NCBI GenBank assembly: GCA_025936955.1
Contig: JAICSL010000039.1
Span: 1 to 9,627 of the forward strand
Source of the DNA: Nitrososphaeraceae archaeon
GTDB taxonomy: Archaea; Thermoproteota; Nitrososphaeria; Nitrososphaerales; Nitrososphaeraceae
Direction of reading: 5' to 3'
DNA length: 9,627 nt
Below are positions 1 to 6,142 of this stretch, piece after piece. The notes under the pieces were generated by a model that saw nothing but the letters and a program-made list of their open reading frames with translations, searched no databases and was not told where the DNA came from. A program made the translations under genes and the position numbers. How positions within the stretch are numbered: position 1 is the stretch's first letter; each line of letters starts with the position of its first letter.

Positions 1-325
1 CTTTGTTTACTACTTGTATTGCATCGCCTTTCTTTACTGTCATAGGATTAGGATCGTATGATGGATTGCCTTGTACATTTGCACCTGCTAGAATTGTCAG
101 AGTACCGCCTACAGGACCACTAACACTAGCAGCACTACTACCACCAGAGGAAGATGCTGTAGATGCGTTATTTGCGTTTGCTGTTGGAGGTAAGTCCGTT
201 CTGTAAAGTGAATCTATTTTACCAGGTACAGGTTCAGCTGCTATAAATAAATAATATGCCAAAATACCAGTAAGTCCACCTAAGGCAAGAATTACTGAAA
301 ACGCAATTTTTCCTACTTTGGCCAT
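1..325 (-). CDS. Membrane-anchored cupredoxin (plastocyanin-like), N-terminal part, cut by the window edge
   Basis: The first 108 residues are visible; the rest lies beyond the left edge. Residues 6-30 form one hydrophobic segment (a signal anchor or signal peptide) ending in an FIAAEP-like boundary. A low-complexity Ser/Gly/Ala/Asn linker follows at about residues 50-70. The start of a beta-sandwich domain comes next, with GGTLTILAGA, then NPSYDPNP and VKKGD, the usual opening strands of small blue-copper proteins. In thaumarchaea such proteins sit on the outer face of the membrane and are thought to carry electrons for ammonia oxidation and respiration. The copper ligands (His, Cys, His, Met) would lie in the missing part, so copper binding cannot be confirmed here. 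The start is the only ATG ahead of the hydrophobic segment. Family assignment is fairly sure; the exact role is inference. Confidence 0.75.
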   Translation of the reverse strand, partial: MAKVGKIAFSVILALGGLTGILAYYLFIAAEPVPGKIDSLYRTDLPPTANANNASTASSSGGSSAASVSGPVGGTLTILAGANVQGNPSYDPNPMTVKKGDAIQVVNK

Positions 326-365
326 AATTTATTACCCTATTGGGAATTTATCCTATATTAATCCT

Positions 366-375
366 TTTATGTAAA
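366..375 (-). promoter_or_regulatory. Candidate TATA box of the cupredoxin gene
   Basis: On the minus strand this reads TTTACATAAA, close to the archaeal TATA-box consensus. It is centred about 45 bases upstream of the ATG at 325, which would place the transcript start near 345 and give a short leader of about 20 bases. The surrounding DNA is AT-rich, so chance matches are likely; a second candidate (TTAATATAGG) lies closer to the gene. Confidence 0.3.
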
Positions 376-661
376 GCCTACACATTTTAAAAGTAAGGTA
401 TAATCAAATATTCAGGATTTTTTCGTAATCTACTCGTATAATAATTAATTGTCCGATTCTCTATGATTATTGATTGTTCTTGGCGCAAATTGATCTAATA
501 CAAGTATATTGACCTCAGATAAGGTAATACTGTAGTATGTATATAGGTAAATGATATTGAGATCGAATTCTACAACATTGTCGTTAATAAATAGCTAAAT
601 GTTACCAATTATAATATGACGAGTCCTTTAGTTTATCTCTGCGTCGAATATGATGATGCAT

Positions 662-678
662 CTATCAAATGTTGATAG
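662..678. repeat. Short perfect inverted repeat
   Basis: CTATCAA and TTGATAG flank a 3-base loop, a perfect 7-base-pair stem. It could be an operator or a small hairpin, but such short palindromes arise by chance in AT-rich DNA. No adjacent gene gives it a role. Confidence 0.3.
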
Positions 679-1010
679 CAAATCTTGCTTTTGCATCAAG
701 ATCACAATGAGAATAATGAAAAGAAGGAATCGAATGAATCGTGCTATTAGTAGAGCTACATTAACTTTAGCGTAATCCTTGTTCGATGGAATATCAATGG
801 AAAATTGTTATCAAAGTAAAATTAAAATGTAGTTTTGAGCAATGAATGGAAAAATGGAATAGTAGAGAGAAAAATTTAGATCAAATACCAATGACTAAAA
901 TAGTTCGTTTATTTTAATGAGAAAAGAAAACTTATCGGAAAATATGATTACTCTGAATTAATAAAAAGAGTCATACTTTGCATCAGTAATTTTACCAATA
1001 ATTAACTGCT

Positions 1011-1031
1011 AAAAATGAATTAAAATTAAAA
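1011..1031 (-). terminator. T-tract terminator of the rpo3-uS9 operon
   Basis: Right after the uS9 stop the minus strand reads through three T-runs (4, 4 and 5 T at 1031-1028, 1025-1022 and 1015-1011). Oligo-T runs are sufficient for intrinsic termination in archaea. No stable hairpin precedes them, which is normal in this domain. Confidence 0.45.
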
Positions 1032-1036
1032 GTTGC

Positions 1037-1480
1037 TCAACGATATGATTTCTGTTTTCTCCGTCTGGCGCCTGGCCCTCCGAATTTCTTTGATTCCGTT
1101 TGTCTCGGATCTCCTGCCAGAAAATGCCTATCAAACTCTACAATATTCTTCCGAATTTCTTCACGTATATTTTTCGATAAGGGATGATCTTTTGGATCCT
1201 TTCCGCCTTTTCCTTCGCCAGTCAGAGCCCTAGATATTGCAACGGCGCTAGCAAATGCCTGTCCCATAAATCCTCCTCCCTGTACTTTTACATGTATGTC
1301 AACTTTATTCCTCAGATCTCCAACTAAAGCAATAGGAGTCAGTACTAATTCCTTAGCTACTTGTGGCCGTAAAAGCTCGGCCGGAATATTGTTGATTCTT
1401 ATTTTGCCACTTCCCTTAGAAATTGTGGCAACGGCTCTGCATGTTTTTCTTTGCGCAGGATAAAGATCTATTTTATTCAG
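1037..1480 (-). CDS. rps9: 30S ribosomal protein uS9 (archaeal S9), with a non-standard start codon
   Basis: A 147-residue protein if begun at the CTG at 1480; archaeal uS9 usually has about 130-150 residues. Visible family features are LYPAQRKT near residue 6, KGSGKIRIN at 22-30, QGGGFMGQA around 68-76, and the C-terminal GGPGARRRKQKSYR, whose basic tail reaches the P-site tRNA in the small subunit. The reading frame opens after an in-frame TAG only a few codons upstream and has no ATG, GTG or TTG before Met72. That Met would remove half of the conserved protein. The possible starts are CTG (1480) or ATT (1483), both behind a strong Shine-Dalgarno sequence. I prefer CTG because it gives the same 8-base overlap with the upstream stop as uL13 and eL43. 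It is the last gene of the operon. Confidence 0.93.
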   Translation of the reverse strand: MNKIDLYPAQRKTCRAVATISKGSGKIRINNIPAELLRPQVAKELVLTPIALVGDLRNKVDIHVKVQGGGFMGQAFASAVAISRALTGEGKGGKDPKDHPLSKNIREEIRKNIVEFDRHFLAGDPRQTESKKFGGPGARRRKQKSYR

Positions 1481-1970
1481 AATGGATTCTCCCTCCTTTC
1501 CACCCTATTTCCTTTGCTACTTCACCTAGGGTGATATAGTAAGCTGCCGGCTTTCTAATCTTTGAATCGCTGAAAGACTCCATCTTGTTATTCCTTAAAT
1601 CTTCTGGGATTCCAATATAAACCCTTAATCGTTTAAAAGCTTCTCTACCGCTCGTCTTACGCTTTGGAACCATTCCTCTTACCATTTTAGTCAATATTGT
1701 ATCTGGTCTTCTTGGATGAAAGGGACCATGAACTGGATTAGTAGCAGAATTGATCTCAAGCTGTTCTTTATAAATATCAATCGTCTTACGCCTCTTTCCT
1801 GACAGCATAGTTTTCTCTGCATTCACAATCCAGACTCTCTTTCCAGTAAGCAATAGTTTAGAAACGCGAGAGCACATTCTACCAGCAATGCAGTTTGTTG
1901 CGTCAATTAAAACTGTATCCGCGTATGATGATACTGCTAATTTCTCATGCTGTGTATGCTGGTCAGCCAA
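1473..1970 (-). CDS. rpl13: 50S ribosomal protein uL13 (archaeal L13)
   Basis: 165 residues, somewhat longer than the roughly 140-155 usual in archaea because of a polar N-terminal extension of about 18 residues. Family signatures are IDATNCIAGR at 22-31, the NAEK segment at 50-53, and the basic RRPDTILTKMVRGMVPKR stretch at 87-104, followed by the GREAFKRLRVYIGIP helix and strand. uL13 is an early-assembling protein of the large subunit. The start is a TTG: no other ATG, GTG or TTG precedes Met32, which lies inside the conserved core. A GGAGTG sequence sits 7 bases ahead of the TTG. The first 8 bases overlap the end of the eL18 gene, and the last 8 overlap the proposed uS9 start, so the three genes are probably translationally coupled. 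Confidence 0.95.
   Translation of the reverse strand: MADQHTQHEKLAVSSYADTVLIDATNCIAGRMCSRVSKLLLTGKRVWIVNAEKTMLSGKRRKTIDIYKEQLEINSATNPVHGPFHPRRPDTILTKMVRGMVPKRKTSGREAFKRLRVYIGIPEDLRNNKMESFSDSKIRKPAAYYITLGEVAKEIGWKGGRIHSE
1489..1499 (-). promoter_or_regulatory. Shine-Dalgarno sequence deciding the uS9 start
   Basis: The minus strand reads AAAGGAGGGAG inside the last codons of uL13. The GGAGG core (1496-1492) ends 11 bases before the CTG at 1480 and 8 bases before the ATT at 1483. A match this strong at the 5' edge of an open frame without a standard start codon is the main evidence that translation really begins here. Confidence 0.65.
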
Positions 1971-2313
1971 TTATACGCACTCCATTACCATCAGGACACT
2001 TTTCTGTTAGATAATCGATGGTGACTATGCTGCTTCCTGTATTTGCTATTTTTTTCGCTGCGCTTCTCGAAATTGAGAAAGTACAAATTGTTAACTTGTG
2101 ATCAATAGTTCCCGAACCCAATACTTTGCCCGGAACAATTACAATATCACCTTCCTTAGTAAGATTTGCCAACTTGTCGATATTTACTTCAACTTTGTTT
2201 GATCTGTGATTCTTTATATCCTCTTCCAATACCCTCCAAATCGGAGCCTTGCTCTTCTTAAATGCACGACGAAGAGTCCAAACTATCCCCTCTGTTAAAG
2301 CGTTAGCAAACAT
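1963..2313 (-). CDS. rpl18e: 50S ribosomal protein eL18 (archaeal L18e)
   Basis: 116 residues, the usual length for archaeal L18e. The diagnostic block PGKVLGSGTIDHK lies at 61-73, preceded by APIWRVLEEDI at about 23-33 and VEVNIDKLANLTKEGD at 41-56. The protein ends in the family's typical GVRII. eL18 is a large-subunit protein shared by archaea and eukaryotes and absent from bacteria, which fixes the domain of life. The ATG at 2313 is supported by a GGTGA sequence about 14 bases upstream. The gap to the upstream rpo3 stop is 46 bases, and the downstream uL13 gene overlaps by 8 bases. The gene order rpo3-eL18-uL13-uS9 is conserved across archaea. Confidence 0.95.
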   Translation of the reverse strand: MFANALTEGIVWTLRRAFKKSKAPIWRVLEEDIKNHRSNKVEVNIDKLANLTKEGDIVIVPGKVLGSGTIDHKLTICTFSISRSAAKKIANTGSSIVTIDYLTEKCPDGNGVRIIG

Positions 2314-2359
2314 AAATTATCTACTATTCACCACTTATCTAATCCACAAATAAACGTAC

Positions 2360-3040
2360 CTAGGAACTATTAGACTGGGGCGTCTCAAGAGATTTAACAA
2401 TATGACTAAAATTGTTTATTTTCCAAGTTACTTTTTCAATTGCTGCTATTATTATCTCTTTTGCTGTTAGTGCTCCATTTGTCTCAATTACAAGGATAGA
2501 CTCGTTTTCATCCTTTCCGTCTTTAACGATAGCAGCAGACGTTGGCTGCCACTTAGCATGGTCCTTTCCCATTCCTAATCTTGCATATGCTTCAAACTTA
2601 AGTTTTTGACCTGGAGCAAGTGTAGCAATAGGAATCTCTTTGCTAACTGGTTTTACATTTTCATCCTCAGAGAGAAGTTCAGCAGAAGTTACAATTTTGG
2701 TTTTGTCATTTGCCTCGGAATCCAGTACTAAGAGTACCCTACATTTAGAACAACCTAAGGCACTCTTACAATCACAGTCATTAGGGAGTACAAACCTTTT
2801 AAGATCCGTTCGCAATGGAACAAGGCCCAATCTATGTGCTATTGCCTCATCATGCATTACGGATGAATTTTCCAACATTACTACGTCATCGATAGCCATG
2901 GTTGGGACCTCGCTTATGGAAATTCTTCTAATAGCATTTACATATTGCCTTGGAACATCACTAAATTTGATAGAAATTCTTTCGTCTTCAGTTTCAAGAA
3001 TATCAAGACGAGGAGATACCAATATTAATCTAAACTTCAT
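2360..3040 (-). CDS. rpo3: DNA-directed RNA polymerase subunit Rpo3 (subunit D)
   Basis: 226 residues. It is the archaeal counterpart of eukaryotic RPB3 and bacterial alpha, and pairs with Rpo11 to start polymerase assembly. Visible landmarks are the dimerisation-domain segment VPRQYVNAIRRISISEVPTMAID at about 29-51, AHRLGLVPLRTD at 68-79, and GKDHAKWQP at about 158-166. Four cysteines (C89, C91, C97, C100) form CxC-x5-CxxC, the pattern of the RPB3 zinc loop. I see no further cysteines that could form the ferredoxin-like iron-sulfur domain of Sulfolobus Rpo3. An in-frame ATG 18 codons upstream (3094) exists, but family alignment begins at MKFRLILVSP. A TATA-like sequence also lies between the two ATGs, so I use 3040. 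First gene of the operon. Confidence 0.95.
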   Translation of the reverse strand: MKFRLILVSPRLDILETEDERISIKFSDVPRQYVNAIRRISISEVPTMAIDDVVMLENSSVMHDEAIAHRLGLVPLRTDLKRFVLPNDCDCKSALGCSKCRVLLVLDSEANDKTKIVTSAELLSEDENVKPVSKEIPIATLAPGQKLKFEAYARLGMGKDHAKWQPTSAAIVKDGKDENESILVIETNGALTAKEIIIAAIEKVTWKINNFSHIVKSLETPQSNSS

Positions 3041-3070
3041 GCCGTGATCGTCCTTAAAAATGTACCTAAG

Positions 3071-3080
3071 GTTAAAAATA
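3071..3080 (-). promoter_or_regulatory. Candidate TATA box of the rpo3 operon
   Basis: The minus strand reads TATTTTTAAC, centred about 35 bases before the rpo3 ATG at 3040. This would put the transcript start near 3050, giving a leader of about 10 bases or fewer. It lies downstream of the alternative upstream ATG (3094) and so argues for the shorter protein. Medium-low confidence because the region is AT-rich. Confidence 0.35.
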
Positions 3081-3094
3081 CACACTTGATGCAC

Positions 3095-3594
3095 CGCGTC
3101 TCCTCAGCACATATTTTAGAAGATATTGAAAATTTACAATGTCTAAAGTATGGCCGATCAGAATTCTGTATATATAATTTTCTCAATATACAATTACACT
3201 GAGCATGATTGACGATAGTTCTAAACAATTTTTATCAGTCGTAACCAGGATTTTGTACTCCTTTTTGCGACTTAACATTTCATAACTATTACTTCAGGTA
3301 GGTTTTCATAGAATGAAAATGATCTTGGTTAAATTATACTCAGAGAAAGGATTTATCGACTATTTGAAATATAATAGCAAAAATACAATTATTATTTAGT
3401 ATTAGAATACCTAATGTAAGTATGACGTAAATTAGATTAGATACAAAAAAATCAATAAAGATAGCATTTGTATTCACATATGTATGCAGAAATTTCTGTA
3501 CAGTGATAAATTCATCCACTTAACGGATAAAGTAAATATATGTATTTATTAGAAGTTTTATTATTACGTTAGAAAACGATAATATGTTATAATA
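3095..3594. other. AT-rich divergent intergenic region between rpo3 and amt
   Basis: About 500 bases separate the two diverging genes and carry their control regions. No protein or RNA gene is recognised. Items seen are a locally GC-rich patch at about 3090-3110, a 10-base palindrome CAGAATTCTG (3159-3168), and a 7-base inverted repeat at 3303-3319. A 28-codon plus-strand ORF at 3313-3399 looks like noise. Any of the palindromes could bind a regulator, but nothing in the sequence proves this. Confidence 0.55.
3303..3319. repeat. Short perfect inverted repeat upstream of amt
   Basis: TTTTCAT and ATGAAAA flank a 3-base loop. It lies about 310 bases ahead of the amt start, far from the promoter, so a role in amt control is only possible, not likely. 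It has the same arm and loop size as the repeat at 662-678, but the sequences differ. Confidence 0.25.
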
Positions 3595-3608
3595 TTTTTT
3601 ATATATCC
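3595..3608 (+). promoter_or_regulatory. TATA box of amt, implying a leaderless transcript
   Basis: The run TTTTTTATATATCC is a strong archaeal TATA box centred near 3601. The amt ATG at 3627 is about 26 bases downstream, the normal distance from TATA box to transcript start, and no Shine-Dalgarno sequence is present between them. The mRNA therefore probably starts at or next to the A of the ATG, as is common for first genes in thaumarchaea. Confidence 0.55.
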
Positions 3609-3626
3609 TGTTATTAAAACCAGGCA

Positions 3627-5096
3627 ATGATTATAAGTACGTTAAAATACGCTTCGATAGTAGCAAGCTTTGTCATTCTGGTAGCGTTTTTTTCTGCTGG
3701 TCTTTCGAATAACGCATTTGCCATGAATTATACAAAGACTGATCCTGCAGTAAAATTTAGTTGCTTTCAAAAGGATGACAATAAAACCTTAATTGTGGAT
3801 AAGGATGGCATGGTTATGCCATGTCCCATAGATAGTGGGGATAACGCTTGGATGTTGACAGCTTCTGCTCTTGTATTAATGATGACTCCAGGAGGATTGG
3901 CAATATTCTATAGTGGTCTAGCAAGACAAAAAAATGCAGTAAGTACGCTTCATATGGTCTTTATTACAACGGCAGTAATTGGGGTACAATGGACATTATT
4001 TGGCTACAGTCTGGCATTTGGGCCAGACGCTATGGGAAATGGTTTTATTGGAACTCTTGATTGGGCAGGTTTGAACAATGTTCTCCACGATGCCCCATCA
4101 GACGTATATGGTGGCTTAGGCGGGCCCACTATTCCTCATATGACATATATGGTCTTTCAGATGATGTTCGCTATAATTACACCAGCACTGATCGTAGCTG
4201 CATTAGCTGAGAGAATGAAGTTCAGTGTATTTATAATTTTCATAGTACTATGGGCTACATTCGTTTACGACTTTGCTGCGCACTGGACATGGTCTCTTGG
4301 ATCGGGTGGTACACATGTTGGTTGGACTGGTGCACTTCCATCACTGGATTTCGCAGGTGGAACTGTAATCCATATTACTTCTGGTTGGTCTGGTCTAGTG
4401 ATTGCGCTGATGCTTGGACGAAGACTCGGTTACGGTAAAATTCCCATGGAACCGCATAACATATCGCTTGTCGTTCTAGGCGCTGCTCTACTGTGGGTTG
4501 GATGGTTTGGGTTTAATGCTGGTTCAGCTGCCTCGGCTGGAACGAATGCAACGAGTGCATTTGTTGCAACTCAGATAGCCACGGCCATGGCTGCACTCAC
4601 ATGGGCACTAATTTCTTGGGCTCACACAGGGAGGCCTTCCACAGTTGGAGCGGCATCTGGTGCAGTAGCTGGTCTAGTTGCAATTACTCCTGCATCTGGT
4701 TATGTCGGACCTATGGCTTCTATTGTAATAGGGATAGCAGCTTCGGTTGTTTGTTATGCCGCGGTCATGTTCAAAAATAGACGCAAATGGGATGATGCTC
4801 TTGATACATGGGGAGTACATGGTATGGGCGGTCTGGTAGGAGCATTATTAACAGGTGTATTTGCTGAGAAGCGGTTCACTCCAATAGCAGATGGACTTGC
4901 ATTTGGTAATCCTCAACAGCTACTTAATAATGCAATTGGAGCATTCGCATCCCTTGCATGGGCAATGGGCGTTACAGCGGCAATAATCAAGATCATGGAT
5001 GCTATTTGGCCTGGAGGTATAAGGGTCACTCCTAAGGAAGAGGAAATTGGATTAGACTTAGCGCAGCACGGTGAAAGAGCATATGTAAATGAATAG
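3627..5096 (+). CDS. amt: Ammonium transporter, Amt/MEP/Rh family
   Basis: 489 residues. Residues 1-32 look like a cleavable signal peptide ending in AFA. A short extracellular segment with two cysteines (C46, C66) follows, then 11 membrane helices from about residue 73. By alignment to E. coli AmtB, the conduction-pathway residues are present: Phe gate F177/F181 and F296, W222 and S300 of the ammonium-recruitment site, D241, and the twin histidines H249 and H399. The family signatures DFAGGTVIHI (241-250), GWFGFNAGS (292-300) and WGVHGMGG (395-402) are intact. It should move ammonium or ammonia into the cell, supplying nitrogen and, in an ammonia oxidiser, possibly sensing substrate. No PII (glnK) gene lies beside it in this window. 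It is monocistronic, with a likely leaderless promoter and T-tracts after it. Family is certain; which of the usual two thaumarchaeal Amt types it is cannot be told. Confidence 0.97.
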   Translation: MIISTLKYASIVASFVILVAFFSAGLSNNAFAMNYTKTDPAVKFSCFQKDDNKTLIVDKDGMVMPCPIDSGDNAWMLTASALVLMMTPGGLAIFYSGLARQKNAVSTLHMVFITTAVIGVQWTLFGYSLAFGPDAMGNGFIGTLDWAGLNNVLHDAPSDVYGGLGGPTIPHMTYMVFQMMFAIITPALIVAALAERMKFSVFIIFIVLWATFVYDFAAHWTWSLGSGGTHVGWTGALPSLDFAGGTVIHITSGWSGLVIALMLGRRLGYGKIPMEPHNISLVVLGAALLWVGWFGFNAGSAASAGTNATSAFVATQIATAMAALTWALISWAHTGRPSTVGAASGAVAGLVAITPASGYVGPMASIVIGIAASVVCYAAVMFKNRRKWDDALDTWGVHGMGGLVGALLTGVFAEKRFTPIADGLAFGNPQQLLNNAIGAFASLAWAMGVTAAIIKIMDAIWPGGIRVTPKEEEIGLDLAQHGERAYVNE

Positions 5097-5181
5097 ATCG
5101 CCTCCACTTTTTACACATTAAAAGGTTCGAGAATAATAATAAATAAATAAGTATACCAAAACAAAGATAAACTATCAATAC

Positions 5182-5198
5182 TTTTTTTGTCTTTTTTT
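5182..5198 (+). terminator. Double T-tract terminator after amt
   Basis: Two runs of seven T (5182-5188 and 5192-5198), separated by GTC, lie about 85 bases after the amt stop. This is a typical archaeal intrinsic terminator. It separates amt from the SBDS promoter. Confidence 0.6.
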
Positions 5199-5264
5199 GA
5201 CTCGATTTTATTATGTAAATAATGCTTATTGGAGAAATAAATTTAGGCATTATTACCTATCCTG

Positions 5265-5272
5265 TTATATAG
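5265..5272 (+). promoter_or_regulatory. Candidate TATA box of the SBDS-exosome operon
   Basis: TTATATAG, in the AT-rich 3' part of the amt-SBDS gap, would place a transcript start near 5290-5295. This leaves a leader of about 20 bases, just long enough to include the GAGGT ribosome site at 5295-5299. Confidence 0.4.
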
Positions 5273-5294
5273 TATATGGTCATCATGTACAAAT

Positions 5295-5299
5295 GAGGT
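5295..5299 (+). promoter_or_regulatory. Ribosome binding site for the GTG start of SBDS
   Basis: GAGGT lies 12 bases before the GTG at 5312. The only nearby ATG (5293) runs into a TAG after two codons, so the GTG is the supported start. Confidence 0.5.
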
Positions 5300-5311
5300 A
5301 GATACATCTAA

Positions 5312-6001
5312 GTGGCGAACACTAAATTTACTATTGTTCGTTTACTCATAAATAATGATAAGTTTGAAATTTTGGTTAAGCCTGAGCTTGCACTGGAATT
5401 CAAAATGGGTAAAAAAAAGGATATGTCCGGTATATTGGCTTCCGATGATGTATACTATGACGCAAACAAAGGGACAAGAGCAGCTTCGGAAAAATTGCAA
5501 AGGCACTTCAAGACGAGTGATCTGACTGAAATTTCTAGCCAAATCCTCATGAGAGGTGATCTTAACTTAACAACCGATCAACGTAGAAAGATGGTGGAAG
5601 AGAAAAGAAAACAGATCATTCAATATATAAATAGATCCTTTGTAGATCCAAGATCTCATATTCCACACCCTATTATACGAATAGAAAATGCGATGGATCA
5701 AGTAAGAGTAATCATCGATCCATTTAAGAGAGCAGAAGATCAAGCAAAAATGGTAATCGATTCACTTAGAAAAATATTGCCTTTAAAATCCGAAGTTTTA
5801 AGATTAACTATAACTGTTCCACCCCAATTTTCAGCACAATCTTACGATTTACTGAAGACCTCGGGGGAGTTTAAGGGAGATCATTGGCTGCAGGATGGTT
5901 CTCTTCGAGCGACCGTTGAACTAAATGCTGGTATGAAGTCTAATTTTTTAGATAGGTTAGGAGCGATAACAAAAGGCTCCGCTCAAGTGATTGAAGGATA
6001 G
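5312..6001 (+). CDS. sdo1: Ribosome maturation protein SBDS (Sdo1)
   Basis: 229 residues, close to the archaeal norm of about 230-240. The N-terminal FYSH domain (about 1-88) carries VKPELALEFK and the ILMRGDLNLT boundary motif. The central helical domain (about 89-160) has the QRRKMVEEKRKQIIQYINRSFVDP-type helix and HPIIRIENAM. The C-terminal ferredoxin-like domain (about 163-229) begins LRLTITVPPQ. In eukaryotes SBDS works with a GTPase to release eIF6 from the large subunit. In archaea it is the first gene of the conserved exosome superoperon, and a link between ribosome maturation and the exosome is inferred from that context. The start is GTG at 5312. A gap of 141 bases separates it from rrp4, larger than the other gaps of this operon, and may hold an internal promoter. 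Confidence 0.95.
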   Translation: MANTKFTIVRLLINNDKFEILVKPELALEFKMGKKKDMSGILASDDVYYDANKGTRAASEKLQRHFKTSDLTEISSQILMRGDLNLTTDQRRKMVEEKRKQIIQYINRSFVDPRSHIPHPIIRIENAMDQVRVIIDPFKRAEDQAKMVIDSLRKILPLKSEVLRLTITVPPQFSAQSYDLLKTSGEFKGDHWLQDGSLRATVELNAGMKSNFLDRLGAITKGSAQVIEG

Positions 6002-6011
6002 ACGCTCTCAA

Positions 6012-6023
6012 TAATATATATTC
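6012..6023 (+). promoter_or_regulatory. Possible internal promoter element between SBDS and rrp4
   Basis: TAATATATATTC resembles a TATA box in the only sizeable gap of the operon; a second candidate, TTTAATAA, lies at 6103-6110. Either could drive the exosome genes separately from SBDS. Both are weak evidence in AT-rich DNA. Confidence 0.25.
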
Positions 6024-6123
6024 TTATTCTTAGCACTTGAAATATAAGTCTGATCTTCCTGACCACAATGATGACAGGGAAAAAAATATGAATGTATTTT
6101 CGTTTAATAAGGCTTTTCGCCAT

Positions 6124-6130
6124 GAGGTGA
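6124..6130 (+). promoter_or_regulatory. Ribosome binding site of rrp4
   Basis: GAGGTGA, a full match to the archaeal anti-Shine-Dalgarno sequence, lies 12 bases before the ATG at 6143. A second GGTGA (6134-6138) lies 4 bases before the ATG. The first has the same spacing range as the sites of SBDS and eL43. Confidence 0.5.
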
Positions 6131-6142
6131 CTTGGTGACTAA

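Larger units (their letters stand above)
326..1010. other. Long AT-rich non-coding stretch between the cupredoxin gene and the uS9 operon
   Basis: I see no recognisable gene, tRNA or repeat array here. The stretch separates the 5' end of the cupredoxin gene from the 3' end of the ribosomal operon. The longest reading of any note is a 41-codon plus-strand ORF (650-775) opening with three successive ATGs; its composition resembles nothing known to me and it is probably not a gene. A perfect 7-base inverted repeat lies at 662-678. In many archaea rpo10 (rpoN) follows uS9, but no trace of that small zinc protein is seen here. Confidence 0.6.

Noticed and set aside
650..775. A 41-codon ORF beginning with three ATGs in the left intergenic stretch
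   Set aside because: It has no ribosome site, a hairpin in its coding part and no recognisable similarity; it is not supported as a gene.
2640..3047. A 135-codon plus-strand ORF opposite rpo3
   Set aside because: It lies fully antisense to the well-supported rpo3 gene, and its Ser/Leu/Ile-rich product is what the reverse of this gene would give.
3090..3110. A GC-rich patch in AT-rich DNA, considered as part of a small structured RNA
   Set aside because: No C/D box pair, tRNA fold or long stem could be built around it by eye.
3037..3228. A 63-codon minus-strand ORF, with several cysteines, in the rpo3 upstream region
   Set aside because: The cysteines are not spaced as a metal site, it runs into the rpo3 start in another frame, and it covers the likely promoter.
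3313..3399. A 28-codon plus-strand ORF upstream of amt
   Set aside because: It is very short and rich in AT-driven residues (Ile, Lys, Asn, Tyr), and its ATG is part of the inverted repeat; it is probably chance.
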